Shown here piece by piece: positions 1-9,283 of a DNA stretch of 64,000 bases. The translations under genes and the position numbers were made by a program. The DNA is from Yersinia entomophaga (lineage in GTDB: Bacteria; Pseudomonadota; Gammaproteobacteria; Enterobacterales; Enterobacteriaceae): positions 1,476,288 through 1,540,287 of the forward strand of contig NZ_CP010029.1 in assembly GCF_001656035.1 (NCBI RefSeq), in the 5' to 3' direction. Under the pieces are notes generated by a model. That model had not been told where the DNA came from. It saw nothing but the letters and a program-made list of their open reading frames with translations, and ran no database searches. Positions within the stretch are counted from its first letter, which is position 1. Each line of letters starts with the position of its first letter.

Positions 1-1
1 T

Positions 2-1144
2 AGCGGTATTATGCTGGGTGAAAAACCGGCGGTACTGTCTGCCATAGTGAAATATCACTGTACCCACAGGGGTCAGCGCGCAGTCATGGATGCGATGGAT
101 ATTGCCGGGGGTAAAGGTATCTGTCTGGGTGAATCCAACTTCGTCGCCCGTTCTTATCAAGGCGCGCCGATTGGTATCACCGTTGAAGGTGCCAACATTC
201 TGACGCGTAGCATGATTATCTTCGGTCAGGGGGCTATCCGTTGCCATCCGTACGTTCTGGCAGAAATGGCCGCGGCACAAAGTAACGATGTTAACGCTTT
301 TGATAGCGCCCTGTTTGGTCACCTTGGCCACGTAGGTAGCAATAAAGTTCGTAGCTTCTGGCTGGGTCTGACCAACGGCCGTACCAGTCATGCTCCGGTA
401 AGCGACAGCACTCGCCGCTACTATCAGCAGCTTAACCGCTTAAGTGCCAACCTGGCGCTGATGTCCGATGTTTCCATGGGCGTTCTGGGCGGCAGCCTGA
501 AACGTCGCGAGCGTATCTCTGCTCGTTTAGGAGATATTCTGAGCCAAATGTATCTGGCTACCGCAACGCTGAAACGTTATGAGGATGAAGGCCGTCAGAA
601 AGAAGATTTACCGCTGGTTCACTGGGGCGTGCAGGATGCGCTGTATCAGGCAGAACAAGCACTGGATGACTTACTGCGAAACTTCCCGAATCGCTTTATT
701 GCTGGCGTGATGCGTATTGGAATCTTCCCGTTTGGCTGCGTACATCGCGCGCCGTCAGATCGCTTGGATCACCAATTGGCTCAATTGCTGCAAGTGCCTT
801 CGGCAACCCGTTCACGTATTGGGCGCGGTCAGTACCTGACGCCGAGTGAATTCAACCCGGTCGGCTTGCTGGAAGCCGCACTGCAAGACGTTATCGCCGC
901 AGAGCCAATCCACAAACGCCTGAGTAAAGAAGCCGGTAAGAATCTGCCGTTCACCCGTTTGGATCAGTTAGCCAAACGCGCACTGGCGGAAGGGAAAATC
1001 AGCGCGGAAGAAGCTAACGTGCTGATTAAGGCAGAAGCCAGCCGCCTGCGCTCGATTAACGTAGATGAATTTGAACCGGAGGCGCTGGCTACCCAGTCCC
1101 CGGTAAAGCAGCCAGATCGGCCACGTCAAACGGAAGCGGCGTAA
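2..1144 (+). CDS. fadE: Acyl-CoA dehydrogenase FadE, C-terminal part (5' end outside window)
   Basis: FadE catalyses the first oxidation step of fatty-acid beta-oxidation, acyl-CoA to trans-2-enoyl-CoA, with FAD. The frame is open from the first bases, so the gene starts upstream; the roughly 380 residues seen are the C-terminal half of a protein that is about 815 residues in E. coli. The stretch [19 protein letters not shown] and the segment [15 protein letters not shown] match FadE closely, as does the ending, which is rich in charged residues and finishes EAA. A strong terminator follows within 40 bases. In E. coli the neighbour on this side is ivy/yafV; here methionine-salvage genes lie between fadE and yafV. 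No FadR site can be judged because the promoter is outside the window. Confidence 0.96.
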   Translation, partial: SGIMLGEKPAVLSAIVKYHCTHRGQRAVMDAMDIAGGKGICLGESNFVARSYQGAPIGITVEGANILTRSMIIFGQGAIRCHPYVLAEMAAAQSNDVNAFDSALFGHLGHVGSNKVRSFWLGLTNGRTSHAPVSDSTRRYYQQLNRLSANLALMSDVSMGVLGGSLKRRERISARLGDILSQMYLATATLKRYEDEGRQKEDLPLVHWGVQDALYQAEQALDDLLRNFPNRFIAGVMRIGIFPFGCVHRAPSDRLDHQLAQLLQVPSATRSRIGRGQYLTPSEFNPVGLLEAALQDVIAAEPIHKRLSKEAGKNLPFTRLDQLAKRALAEGKISAEEANVLIKAEASRLRSINVDEFEPEALATQSPVKQPDRPRQTEAA

Positions 1145-1180
1145 CTGATAGTACTCATTGATAATTCATGTGTCTAAAAC

Positions 1181-1210
1181 AAAGTCCCGGTCTAATGCCG
1201 GGACTTTTTT
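1181..1210 (+). terminator. Intrinsic terminator of fadE
   Basis: A perfect 10-bp stem (AAAGTCCCGG paired with CCGGGACTTT) with a 7-base loop runs into a short T tract. It sits 37 bases after the fadE stop codon. Confidence 0.9.
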
Positions 1211-1273
1211 ATCGCTGATTTTTGATAGCGAACTAGCGCTGAACCTGAAAATAGCGAGCAGCCAAGCGCTCAA

Positions 1274-2473
1274 TTATCCGTTTTGACGAATACGGGCAAT
1301 TAATTCACCCACATTATCAATATGCACCGCTGCCAGTATTAATGTGCGCCCCAGACTCAGAGCCTGACGCTGACAGGCTAAACGCATCCCGTCATCTTCA
1401 ATGCTGTCCAAATCCGCGACGTGTGCCAACCCGATGGTGCGCCTAATCAATTCGGTTCCACAGTACCCCACGGCATCATTCCACACCTGCCGGAGGAAAT
1501 ACTCGGCATAACCAGCAGTTTTCAACGCTTGATCCTGAGTTTTCTCTGCGCATAGCGTCAGAAAACGCGTGGCAAAAGCCTGCCAAATTTCACGAATGTC
1601 ATCTAAACGCTGTTCACGGCCTGCCGCTGCGTCTCTCGGCCCGGTCAACCCCGGCAAACCGCAGTAATTTAGCAATACATTTCCTAAAGCCGTACCGATA
1701 TCAAAACCAATCGGGCCATAAAAACCGAATTCTGCGTCAATAGCTTTCAATTTACCTTCGGCCACAAAAATCGAGCCACTATGGATATCACCGTGTAGCA
1801 AAGCTTCCGCTTTACTCAAAAACCGATGTTTAAGGGAAGCTACCGCCAGTTTCAGCCCGTTGTCCTGACGCAGCGCCAGCACCTCCGGCAGTAACGCGGC
1901 GTCAAAATTATTGCGTTCATGATCGTGATAAGGATCGGTAAAAAACAGATCTTCAGTGATCTGGCACAGTTCGGGATTGGTATAACGGATCACCGCCGCC
2001 TTCTTACTTTGTGCCGACTGATAAAAATCTGAGGTGTGGAATAAAGTCTGCCCCAGATATTCACCCAACTGGCTGGCCGCCTGCGGATAATGGCGGCCTT
2101 TCACCAATTCATGCCGCCAGATGTGATGATCGGAAAGATCCTCCTGCACCATCACCGCCAACTCCGCGTCATGGTGCAGTATTTTAACCGTGTGTTCAGG
2201 GCAGAACTGGCTGTGAGTTAGCAGGGTTTCCGCTTCGATGCGCGCTCGATCCAAGGTCAAAGGCCAAGATTCTCCTACGCAACGAACGTAAGGCAATGCC
2301 TGTTTCACCACCACCCGGCTTCGCCCCGTTTCATCACGGATCTTAAACACCAGATTCAGATTGCCGTCGCCAATTTCATCCGCCGAAACCAACGTGTGCG
2401 GTTCAGCAATCCGGCCATATTGACGCGCATATGCAACGGCATCAGCAGCAGTAAACGTGTGATAACCTGACAT
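1274..2473 (-). CDS. mtnK: 5-methylthioribose kinase MtnK
   Basis: MtnK phosphorylates 5-methylthioribose at C1 with ATP, the entry step of the methionine salvage pathway. The 399-residue protein has the aminoglycoside-phosphotransferase-like kinase fold. Visible are HGDIHSGS near residues 227-234 (catalytic Asp229) and DAEFG near 246-250 (metal binding). The open frame extends 11 codons further upstream, but the ATG at 2473 starts the family-typical [13 protein letters not shown] and has a purine-rich GGGAG just before it. It is divergent from mtnA, whose product uses the MtnK product; the 142-base gap holds tandem met boxes, so repression by MetJ with S-adenosylmethionine is likely. Confidence 0.96.
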   Translation of the reverse strand: MSGYHTFTAADAVAYARQYGRIAEPHTLVSADEIGDGNLNLVFKIRDETGRSRVVVKQALPYVRCVGESWPLTLDRARIEAETLLTHSQFCPEHTVKILHHDAELAVMVQEDLSDHHIWRHELVKGRHYPQAASQLGEYLGQTLFHTSDFYQSAQSKKAAVIRYTNPELCQITEDLFFTDPYHDHERNNFDAALLPEVLALRQDNGLKLAVASLKHRFLSKAEALLHGDIHSGSIFVAEGKLKAIDAEFGFYGPIGFDIGTALGNVLLNYCGLPGLTGPRDAAAGREQRLDDIREIWQAFATRFLTLCAEKTQDQALKTAGYAEYFLRQVWNDAVGYCGTELIRRTIGLAHVADLDSIEDDGMRLACQRQALSLGRTLILAAVHIDNVGELIARIRQNG

Positions 2474-2530
2474 CTCCCACCCCTTCTCAATTCTCTGGTC
2501 GCCCACGGCGCATTAATTATTTAGGCGTAA

Positions 2531-2554
2531 AAACATGTAGACGTCTATACATCT
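2531..2554. promoter_or_regulatory. Tandem met boxes (MetJ operator) between mtnK and mtnA
   Basis: Three consecutive 8-bp units match the MetJ consensus AGACGTCT: AAACATGT (5/8), AGACGTCT (8/8) and ATACATCT (6/8). They lie in the divergent mtnK/mtnA gap. MetJ binds such tandem boxes as arrays of dimers. The assignment is from the motif and the pathway context. Confidence 0.8.
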
Positions 2555-2615
2555 GTAAAGCATGTTGGCAGAATAAGAACCCAGATGCAATAACGCAACA
2601 TGGATTTAACTGACG

Positions 2616-3638
2616 ATGCCGACGCTTAACACCACCAGCCTGAAAATACGCGATAACCAGCTTTGGATTCTCGATCAGCAAGCCCTGCCCCAACGCCAAA
2701 TCTGGCGTTTGGCTGATGACGTAGAATCTTTGGTCGAACATATTCTGACGTTACGCGTACGCGGTGCGCCGCTGATTGGTCTCTCTGCCAGTCTGTTACT
2801 GGCGCTGCTGGCGGAGCGAGGTTTATCTCAGGCGCAGTTGGAGCAAGCGCTCATCACGCTAAGAGAATCACGGCCAACGGCAGTTAACCTGATGAATAAT
2901 CTGGCACGGATGCAGCAAGCGTTACTGCGGCCAGATTGGGTAAATTCCATGATGAAAGAGGCGCTACGTTTGCTGGACGAGGATCGGATTCTGTGCGATA
3001 GCATTGCCAATCACGGCGCAGCGTTGGTTAAATCCGGTAGCAGACTTCTTACCCACTGTAATACCGGCGGCTTAGCCACTGTGGGCGTGGGAACGGCAAT
3101 AGGCGTAATATTACGCGCTCATCAGCAGGGAAAAATAGATAACGTTTGGGTCGATGAAACCCGGCCATTACTACAAGGTGGGCGTTTAACCGCGTGGGAG
3201 TTGGGCGAGTTGGGTATTCCCTATCGGTTAATTTGTGATTCCATGGCTGCGACCTTAATGGCTCAGGGCCAGGTAGACTCCATTTGGGTCGGCGCAGATC
3301 GTATTGCCGCTAACGGCGACGTAGCGAATAAAATCGGCACCTACAGCCTGGCGGTACTGGCACATTATCACCATATTCCGTTTTATGTTGCGGCACCTCA
3401 CACCACCGTGGATCCGCAATGTCCAAACGGAGCCGCCATTCCTATCGAACAGCGCGCAACTAGCGAAGTCACCGGCGTATCCGGCAGCTTTGGCGAATGT
3501 CACTGGGCACCTCAAGACGCGCAGGTGTATAACCCGGCCTTTGACGTCACGCCGGCAACCCTGATCAGCGGTTGGGTTCTGGACAGCGGCGTAATCACGC
3601 CACAGCAGGTTCAGGCCGGATTTTTCCAGCCTGAATAA
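2616..3638 (+). CDS. mtnA: Methylthioribose-1-phosphate isomerase MtnA
   Basis: MtnA converts methylthioribose-1-phosphate to methylthioribulose-1-phosphate, the second salvage step. The 340-residue protein belongs to the eIF2B-alpha/beta/delta-like isomerase family. It shows RGAP at about 49-52, THCNTGG with the catalytic Cys148, and GADRI with the catalytic Asp228; their spacing of 80 residues equals that of Bacillus MtnA. The ATG at 2616 gives [10 protein letters not shown], slightly shorter at the N terminus than some relatives, and its ribosome-binding site is weak, so the start could be elsewhere. It converges with mtnD, and the two stop codons lie in the arms of one inverted repeat. 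Regulation is shared with mtnK through the met boxes. Confidence 0.95.
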   Translation: MPTLNTTSLKIRDNQLWILDQQALPQRQIWRLADDVESLVEHILTLRVRGAPLIGLSASLLLALLAERGLSQAQLEQALITLRESRPTAVNLMNNLARMQQALLRPDWVNSMMKEALRLLDEDRILCDSIANHGAALVKSGSRLLTHCNTGGLATVGVGTAIGVILRAHQQGKIDNVWVDETRPLLQGGRLTAWELGELGIPYRLICDSMAATLMAQGQVDSIWVGADRIAANGDVANKIGTYSLAVLAHYHHIPFYVAAPHTTVDPQCPNGAAIPIEQRATSEVTGVSGSFGECHWAPQDAQVYNPAFDVTPATLISGWVLDSGVITPQQVQAGFFQPE

Positions 3639-3683
3639 TGTAAATGCACAAGCGACCTTACTGAGCCGCCTGCATTTACATTA
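3636..3683. terminator. Inverted repeat spanning the convergent mtnA and mtnD stop codons
   Basis: TAATGTAAATGCA (3636-3648) and its exact complement TGCATTTACATTA (3671-3683) enclose 22 bases. The TAA codons of mtnA and of mtnD are the outer ends of the two arms. The 13-bp stem is AT-rich and has no long T tract, so action as a bidirectional terminator or mRNA-stabilising hairpin is inferred. Confidence 0.5.
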
Positions 3684-4223
3684 ATCTAAACGAGGATAAG
3701 CATCGGCTATCTTATCGCCGGTAAAATGCGCCACCCAACCTTCCGGGTTATCAAATACCCGAATAGCGGTGAAATTCGGTGCCGATCCCATATCAAACCA
3801 GTGACGTGTATCCGCCGGAACGGAAATCAAATCGTTTTTTTCGCAGAGAATCTGAAAGATTTTCCCCTCTAAATGCAGACAAAACAGCCCCGCGCCTTCG
3901 ACAAAGAAACGCACTTCGTCTTCGCCGTGAGTATGTTCGGATAAAAACTTCTGTCGCAGAGTTTCTCGCTGAGCGTTATCCGGACGCATACTGATCACAT
4001 CCCAACTTTGATAGCCTTTTTCTGCCACCAGCCGGTCTATTTCATGTTGATACGCCGCAATTACTGCTTCCGGCGACGGATTTCCCCCCAACGCCCGATC
4101 CGCACGCCAACGCTCAAAACGCACGCCAATACTTGCCAACTGCTTCTGAATAGCCGTTGCATCAGTGCTTTGCCAGATAGGCTGTTCCGGCTGCTCATCG
4201 CTGAAAATAGTCAAGGCACTCAT
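3681..4223 (-). CDS. mtnD: Acireductone dioxygenase MtnD
   Basis: MtnD is a cupin-fold metal dioxygenase acting on 1,2-dihydroxy-3-keto-5-methylthiopentene. With Fe2+ it gives the methionine keto acid and formate; with Ni2+ it runs the off-pathway reaction that yields carbon monoxide. The 180-residue length is typical. The metal ligands are visible as His97, His99 and Glu103 in SEHTHGEDE, and His141 in DTRHWFD. Its ATG overlaps the mtnC stop by four bases, so it is the last gene of a translationally coupled mtnB-mtnC-mtnD operon. Confidence 0.97.
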   Translation of the reverse strand: MSALTIFSDEQPEQPIWQSTDATAIQKQLASIGVRFERWRADRALGGNPSPEAVIAAYQHEIDRLVAEKGYQSWDVISMRPDNAQRETLRQKFLSEHTHGEDEVRFFVEGAGLFCLHLEGKIFQILCEKNDLISVPADTRHWFDMGSAPNFTAIRVFDNPEGWVAHFTGDKIADAYPRLD

Positions 4224-4909
4224 GATGCAAACTCCTCTAAAACGATCTGATCGAAACAGTTAACCTGCCGATGATGGCTTTCTGCATCCGGCAAATCGCG
4301 AATCAGCTGGCAAGTCTGCCAACCAGCCTGCTGAGCGGCGTCCAGCTCCTGACGAATATCGGATAAAAACAGGATATCGTGCGGTGCAACGGCTAAGTGC
4401 TCAGTAATATTCTGATAAGCGGAGACTTCGCGCTTCGCGCCAACGCGAGTATCAAAATACCCGCTGAATAACGGCTGTAAATCTCCCGCATCACTATAGC
4501 CAAACAGCAGTTGTTGCGCCTCAACTGAACCAGAGGAATAAACATATAGCTTTACCCCTTGATGCTGCCAATTAGCCAGCTGCGGAGCCACGTCCGGGTA
4601 AAGGTGACCGCGAAAATCTCCGTTTTGATAACCAGTACGCCAGATAATGCCTTGCAGAGCTTTTAGCGCGGTAGACTTACGATCCTCATCCATAAAACCG
4701 AATAGTACGCTAATAAGGGTTTCTATATCCGCATCCGGCTGACCAATTTCACGGCGTAAATCTGCCAGCAGAACGGTCACGTCTTCTTCGCTGGCGTGCT
4801 GACGCAAAAAATCCGCTAATCGGGCGCGAGCGTAAGGAAAAAGTACCTGATGCACAAAGCGAATATCGCTGGTCGTACCTTCAATATCAGTAACAATAGC
4901 CTGAATCAT
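4220..4909 (-). CDS. mtnC: Enolase-phosphatase E1 MtnC
   Basis: MtnC is a HAD-family enzyme that both enolises and dephosphorylates 2,3-diketo-5-methylthiopentyl-1-phosphate to the acireductone used by MtnD. The 229-residue protein begins [15 protein letters not shown], with nucleophile region Asp8 and Glu10. It later carries the HAD motif II serine in YVYSSGS and an ILFLSD motif near the C terminus. The frame is open further upstream, but the ATG at 4909 has a GGAGG six bases before it and fits the family. It overlaps mtnB by four bases upstream and mtnD by four bases downstream. Confidence 0.96.
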   Translation of the reverse strand: MIQAIVTDIEGTTSDIRFVHQVLFPYARARLADFLRQHASEEDVTVLLADLRREIGQPDADIETLISVLFGFMDEDRKSTALKALQGIIWRTGYQNGDFRGHLYPDVAPQLANWQHQGVKLYVYSSGSVEAQQLLFGYSDAGDLQPLFSGYFDTRVGAKREVSAYQNITEHLAVAPHDILFLSDIRQELDAAQQAGWQTCQLIRDLPDAESHHRQVNCFDQIVLEEFAS

Positions 4910-5520
4910 TTGACCTCCAGCAGGCGGCGTTGTAATTCGCACTGGAACAGGAATTCTAATCCTTCCAGATGACGGCGCGCTTCTGCCACTGAGTTCCCCC
5001 AGCAATAAAGCCCGTGACCTCGTACCAGAAAACCGTAGCGTAACGGTGCCAACGCTGCGCGGCCTGCCACTCGCTCAGCCAATGCGCTAATATCCTGATC
5101 GTTATCAAAAATAGGAATAACCACGGTATCCAAATGGGATTTCTGACCCGACAGGGACTTCTGCATTTCATAACCCTGTAAAACCAATCCATCACTTTTT
5201 TCCACGCGAGAAAGTACCGTGGCGTTCACCGAATGAGTGTGTAAAACCACGCTAACATCAGGATATAACCGATACAGCAAAGTATGCAGGCCGGTTTCCG
5301 CCGAAGGCGTACGCCCGCTGGGCACGTGATTGGTGGCAATATCTACGCTCAGGAAATCTTTCGCCGTGAGGCGACCTTTATCTTTGCCAGATTCACTGAC
5401 CAACGCGTATTCACTGTCGGCACGCAGTGACATATTACCGCCAGTCGCCGGACACCAGCCTTTGCCGCCAATCCAGTGGCAGGCCGCAAGTAACGCCTCA
5501 AGTTGTGTCTGTTTTGCCAT
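4906..5520 (-). CDS. mtnB: Methylthioribulose-1-phosphate dehydratase MtnB
   Basis: MtnB dehydrates methylthioribulose-1-phosphate to the diketo intermediate used by MtnC. It is a class II aldolase/adducin-like zinc protein of 204 residues. The zinc ligands are visible as His94 and His96 in VVLHTHSVN, and a later RGHG probably supplies the third. The ATG at 5520 ([11 protein letters not shown]) is chosen over upstream codons because it aligns with the family and is preceded by AGAGGTAGGGA. It is the first gene of mtnBCD and divergent from mtnE; the gap carries met boxes. Confidence 0.95.
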   Translation of the reverse strand: MAKQTQLEALLAACHWIGGKGWCPATGGNMSLRADSEYALVSESGKDKGRLTAKDFLSVDIATNHVPSGRTPSAETGLHTLLYRLYPDVSVVLHTHSVNATVLSRVEKSDGLVLQGYEMQKSLSGQKSHLDTVVIPIFDNDQDISALAERVAGRAALAPLRYGFLVRGHGLYCWGNSVAEARRHLEGLEFLFQCELQRRLLEVK

Positions 5521-5613
5521 TTCCCTACCTCTGCAATTGTTATTTTCGCCGTGCAACAGGGGAATATTCCACGCTGCCCCCCTATGAGCTGACATTAACA
5601 CAAAAAATCATTT

Positions 5614-5637
5614 AGCCGTTTAAACATCTAAGCGTCT
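5614..5637. promoter_or_regulatory. Tandem met boxes (MetJ operator) between mtnB and mtnE
   Basis: Three adjacent 8-bp units resemble AGACGTCT: AGCCGTTT (6/8), AAACATCT (6/8) and AAGCGTCT (6/8). They lie in the divergent mtnBCD/mtnE gap, as the first array does in the mtnK/mtnA gap. Individual matches are weaker than in that array; the phasing and location support the call. Confidence 0.7.
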
Positions 5638-5703
5638 TGATTGCCAAATCTTAACATCGTGTTATATTGACAGCAACATCAGCGCCAGGAGTTTCAGCCC
5701 AGA

Positions 5704-6864
5704 ATGAGCACTTTATCATTGATTCCAGACAGTAAATTACCTGCCCAAGGCACCACCATCTTTACGCAAATGAGTGCGCTGGCGCACCAGCATCAGGCAA
5801 TCAATCTGTCTCAGGGATTCCCTGATTTTGCTGGCCCGGAATATCTAAAGCAGCGTCTGGCTTATCATGTTAATCAGGGAGCGAATCAATATGCTCCAAT
5901 GACTGGCGTTGCAGCGCTGCGAGAAGCAATTGCAGATAAAACCGCCGCCGTTTACGGCTGGCGTCCTCATGCTGATAGTGAAGTGACGGTGACCACCGGT
6001 GCCAGCGAAGCGCTGTTTGCTGCTATTACCGCTCTGGTGCGCACCGGCGATGAAGTTATTTGCTTTGATCCCAGCTACGACAGCTATGCGCCAGCCATTA
6101 AACTGGCGGGTGGCGAAGTCAAACGCATCGCCCTGCAGCCTCCGGCGTTCAATACTCACTGGGCTGAATTCTCCGATTTGCTGACCGAACGCACGCGGTT
6201 GGTGATCGTTAACACTCCGCACAATCCGTCAGCAACCCTATGGCGCGCGGCTGATTTTGAGCAATTATGGCAAGCCATTGCCGATCGCAATATTTACGTC
6301 ATTAGCGATGAAGTATATGAACATATTTGTTTCGCCGCTGAAGGCCACGCTAGCGTGCTGGCTCACCCTCAATTGCGTCAGCGGGCCGTTGCCGTATCTT
6401 CATTCGGTAAAACCTTTCACATGACCGGTTGGAAAGTCGGTTATTGCATAGCGCCCGCCGCCATCAGCGCGGAAGTGCGTAAGATCCACCAATACCTGAC
6501 CTTTTCCGTTTGTACGCCAATTCAATTGGCCCTGGCCGATATGCTGAACGCCGAGCCTGAGCACTGGCAGCAACTGCCCGATTTCTACCGCGCTCGTCGG
6601 GATCGCTTCGTACAGGCGCTGGCCGCCAGCCGCCTCAAAATATTACCCAGTGAAGGAACCTACTTCCTACTGGTCGATTACAGCGCCGTTTCCGATTTGA
6701 ACGACGTAGATTTTTGCCTGTGGCTGACGGAAAAAATCGGCGTTGCGGCTATTCCGTTGTCAGTATTCTGTGAGGCTCCTTTTCCTCATCAATTGATTCG
6801 GCTGTGCTTCGCTAAGCAGGAAGCCACGCTGGACGCCGCAGCGGAGCGCCTATGTCAACTTTAA
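5704..6864 (+). CDS. mtnE: Methionine aminotransferase MtnE (YbdL-like)
   Basis: This PLP enzyme transaminates 2-keto-4-methylthiobutyrate to methionine, closing the salvage cycle. The 386 residues follow the fold-type I aminotransferase pattern: NTPHNP with Asn174, SDEVYE with Asp202 and Tyr205, and SSFGKTFHMTGWKVG with the Schiff-base Lys236. E. coli YbdL is the nearest named relative I recognise, with known preference for methionine and glutamine-type donors. It is divergent from mtnBCD with met boxes between, and its 3' end overlaps yafV by 13 bases. A narrower donor preference cannot be read from sequence. Confidence 0.93.
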   Translation: MSTLSLIPDSKLPAQGTTIFTQMSALAHQHQAINLSQGFPDFAGPEYLKQRLAYHVNQGANQYAPMTGVAALREAIADKTAAVYGWRPHADSEVTVTTGASEALFAAITALVRTGDEVICFDPSYDSYAPAIKLAGGEVKRIALQPPAFNTHWAEFSDLLTERTRLVIVNTPHNPSATLWRAADFEQLWQAIADRNIYVISDEVYEHICFAAEGHASVLAHPQLRQRAVAVSSFGKTFHMTGWKVGYCIAPAAISAEVRKIHQYLTFSVCTPIQLALADMLNAEPEHWQQLPDFYRARRDRFVQALAASRLKILPSEGTYFLLVDYSAVSDLNDVDFCLWLTEKIGVAAIPLSVFCEAPFPHQLIRLCFAKQEATLDAAAERLCQL

Positions 6865-7625
6865 AACTGACTCTACTACAACAACCGTTAGTCTGGCTGG
6901 ATGCCGAAGCGAATTTACGCCATTTTGCGAAGCTGCTCGAAGATATCCACCAGCGAGATGTCATTATTCTGCCGGAGATGTTTGTCAGCGGCTTCGCCAT
7001 GAACGCCGCCGAGTTCGCGCTACCGGAGGCGGAAATCCTCGATTGGCTCCGCCATTGGGCAGGGAAAACCAATGCATTACTCGGTGGAAGCGTAGCGCTG
7101 CAAACGCCAGAAGGCGCGGTGAACCGCTTTCTGCTGGTTAAACCCAGTGGCGAAATACATTTTTATGATAAGCGCCATCTGTTCCGCATTGCCGGTGAGC
7201 ACCATCATTATCAGGCTGGAAAACGACGTAAAGTGGTGGAGTGGCGTGGCTGGCGTATTTTGCCGCAGATCTGCTACGACCTGCGCTTCCCCGTCTGGTC
7301 GCGTAACCAGCAAGACTATGATTTAGCAATTTATGTTGCCAACTGGCCAGCAGCGCGAGCCAAACATTGGCAAAAGCTATTGCCTGCCAGAGCCATTGAA
7401 AATCAGGTATTTGTCGCAGGATGTAATCGGGTAGGTGAAGATGATAACGGCCATAGTTATCAGGGAGATAGCGTGATTATCGATCCGCAGGGCGAGATTC
7501 TGAGCAGCGCGCCTTTGCATGAAAGAGCCAGACTGGACGCCACACTCTCTCTGGCAGCGCTAAGCGACTATCGCGAGCGTTTTCCTGCCTGGCGCGATGC
7601 CGATGATTTTCTACTGCACCACTGA
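6852..7625 (+). CDS. yafV: Omega-amidase YafV (Nit2-like, nitrilase superfamily)
   Basis: YafV/Nit2-type amidases hydrolyse 2-oxoglutaramate and 2-oxosuccinamate to the oxo acid and ammonia. The 257-residue protein carries the nitrilase triad: Glu42 in LPEMF, Lys107 in YDKRH and Cys141 in QICYDLRFP. It starts inside the end of mtnE (13-base overlap, GGAG upstream), so the two are translated from one message. The coupling suggests that MtnE uses glutamine and that YafV removes the resulting oxoglutaramate, making the transamination irreversible. E. coli has yafV in the same neighbourhood but without mtnE. Confidence 0.93.
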   Translation: MSTLKLTLLQQPLVWLDAEANLRHFAKLLEDIHQRDVIILPEMFVSGFAMNAAEFALPEAEILDWLRHWAGKTNALLGGSVALQTPEGAVNRFLLVKPSGEIHFYDKRHLFRIAGEHHHYQAGKRRKVVEWRGWRILPQICYDLRFPVWSRNQQDYDLAIYVANWPAARAKHWQKLLPARAIENQVFVAGCNRVGEDDNGHSYQGDSVIIDPQGEILSSAPLHERARLDATLSLAALSDYRERFPAWRDADDFLLHH

Positions 7626-7663
7626 TATTGAGTCGAAATAGCTACCGAAAAATAGCGATGTTA

Positions 7664-7690
7664 AAGCGCGTCTCTCACGGCGCGTTTTTT
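7664..7690 (+). terminator. Probable terminator after yafV
   Basis: AAAGCGCG and CGCGTTT can pair with one bulged G around a 10-base loop and are followed by a run of six T. The stem is short and GC-rich. Confidence 0.5.
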
Positions 7691-7746
7691 ATTAGCTTCA
7701 TCGTTGGAATAGACAGAAAACAGTGGTTGGGATGACGAAAACGACA

Positions 7747-7776
7747 AAGCCCTGAGTTATTGCTAACTCAGGGCTT
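7747..7776 (-). terminator. Terminator of tRNA-Asp (minus strand)
   Basis: AGCCCTGAGTTA and TAACTCAGGGCT form a perfect 12-bp stem around a 4-base loop. It lies just downstream of the minus-strand tRNA-Asp. Read on the minus strand it is followed by TTTGTCGTTTT, an interrupted T tract. Confidence 0.75.
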
Positions 7777-7784
7777 CTGAATAT

Positions 7785-7861
7785 TGGCGGTGCGGACGGG
7801 ACTCGAACCCGCGACCCCCGGCGTGACAGGCCGGTATTCTAACCGACTGAACTACCGCACC
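7785..7861 (-). tRNA. tRNA-Asp (GTC)
   Basis: The 77-base minus-strand cloverleaf has acceptor stem GGTGCGG/CCGCACC, D arm with AGTTCAGTCGGTTAGA, anticodon loop CTGTCAC (anticodon GTC), T arm GGGTTCGAGTCCC and an encoded CCA. It occupies the position of E. coli aspV beside dnaQ. Its acceptor and anticodon stems differ from the second tRNA-Asp at 17102 by compensated changes. Confidence 0.97.
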
Positions 7862-7973
7862 GCGCTGTTGTTCCGGTTAAGAACGGGTTGAATATTACGG
7901 TTACCCCGCTATTTCGTCAACACTTTTTCCTGAAAAATAAACCGGTTGCACAGATTTTCACCCAAACGATGAA

Positions 7974-8738
7974 TTATCCCGCATTGACTGCCGTTTCATC
8001 TTCAGCAGAAGCCCGCCACAGGCAGCTTCCACCTTTCTTCTGAACCAAATCCAAACGCTGGTTATGAGCTTCCAATTCTTCATCACTGGCGTAAATAATT
8101 TTCAGCCCGCTGGCCGGACGGACGATACGTTGAATATCATCGGTAGAATCTGATTGATTCTGATCCCCTTCCATTGAGAAAGACAGCGAGGTTTGCCCGC
8201 CGGTCATCGCCAGATAGACTTCAGCCAAAATCTCGGCATCGAGCAATGCGCCGTGCAGCGTTCGCTTAGTATTGTCTATCAGATAACGGTCACATAACGC
8301 ATCGAGATTGTTCCTCTTACCGGGGAACAGACGGCGCGCCAATAAAAGACTATCGGTTATGGTACAGAAGGTATCCGTATTCGGAATTCCCTGCTGTAGC
8401 ATTCGAAATTCATAGTCCATAAAGCCGATATCGAACGCCGCGTTATGAATAACCAGCTCGGCTCCGCGAATAAACTCGAGGAATTCCGGGGCGATATCGG
8501 CAAAAGTTGGCTTATCTGCGAGAAACTCATCGCTAATACCGTGGACACCGTAAGCTTCTGGATCAACCAGACGATCCGGTTTGACATAGACGTGGAAATT
8601 CCGTCCAGTTAACCGGCGGTTGATCACTTCAACAGCACCGATCTCAATAATACGATGGCCTTCATAGTGAACGCCCAGCTTATTCATACCGGTGGTTTCA
8701 GTATCGAGAACTATCTGTCTGGTAGGTGTTGGGATCAT
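7974..8738 (-). CDS. dnaQ: DNA polymerase III epsilon subunit (3'-5' exonuclease) DnaQ
   Basis: DnaQ is the proofreading exonuclease of the replicative polymerase core and binds the alpha and theta subunits. The 254-residue protein shows the DEDDh set at the same positions as E. coli: Asp12 and Glu14 in LDTETTG, Asp103 in NAAFDIG, His162 and Asp167 in TLHGALLDAE. After residue 185 comes a Gln/Ser/Asp-rich linker and then the alpha-binding tail with LVQKKGGSCLWRA, followed by about ten extra residues compared with E. coli. It is divergent from rnhA across 71 bases, so their promoters must lie close together or overlap, as in E. coli. Confidence 0.98.
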   Translation of the reverse strand: MIPTPTRQIVLDTETTGMNKLGVHYEGHRIIEIGAVEVINRRLTGRNFHVYVKPDRLVDPEAYGVHGISDEFLADKPTFADIAPEFLEFIRGAELVIHNAAFDIGFMDYEFRMLQQGIPNTDTFCTITDSLLLARRLFPGKRNNLDALCDRYLIDNTKRTLHGALLDAEILAEVYLAMTGGQTSLSFSMEGDQNQSDSTDDIQRIVRPASGLKIIYASDEELEAHNQRLDLVQKKGGSCLWRASAEDETAVNAG

Positions 8739-8809
8739 ATTGCAGTGCTCATAGCGCTCGTTTATGTCAGACTTAAGGTTTAAAACTCATTAGGAAGAGT
8801 CTACCAGAG

Positions 8810-9274
8810 ATGACCAAACAGGTAGAAATTTTCACCGACGGATCTTGCCTAGGCAATCCGGGTCCCGGTGGTTATGGCGCGATTTTGCGTTACAAACAGC
8901 ACGAAAAAACTTTCAGTGAAGGCTATCGTCTCACTACCAATAACCGTATGGAATTGATGGCAGCCATCGTTGCTCTAGAAGCATTGACATCACCCTGTGA
9001 AGTCACGCTCAGTACCGACAGTCAATATGTGCGTCAGGGCATTACTCAGTGGATTCATAACTGGAAAAAACGCGGCTGGAAAACGGCCGACCGCAAGCCG
9101 GTCCGCAATGTGGATTTGTGGAAACGGTTGGACGCGGCAATTTCGGATCATAAAGTGCAGTGGGAGTGGGTTAAAGGCCACGCAGGGCACCCGGAAAACG
9201 AACGTTGCGACGTATTGGCGCGCGATGCAGCCAACGCTCCCACTCAGGAAGATACCGGCTATAATCCGGACTAA
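8810..9274 (+). CDS. rnhA: Ribonuclease HI RnhA
   Basis: RNase HI cleaves the RNA strand of RNA-DNA hybrids, removing R-loops and primer remnants. The 154-residue protein starts [18 protein letters not shown] and keeps the four acidic catalytic residues: Asp10 (FTDGS), Glu48 (RMELMA), Asp70 (TDSQY) and Asp134 (RCDVLA). The basic handle [12 protein letters not shown] is present. It is divergent from dnaQ and convergent with yafS, nine bases apart, in the E. coli arrangement. Confidence 0.98.
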   Translation: MTKQVEIFTDGSCLGNPGPGGYGAILRYKQHEKTFSEGYRLTTNNRMELMAAIVALEALTSPCEVTLSTDSQYVRQGITQWIHNWKKRGWKTADRKPVRNVDLWKRLDAAISDHKVQWEWVKGHAGHPENERCDVLARDAANAPTQEDTGYNPD

Positions 9275-9283
9275 TTCCGAGTC

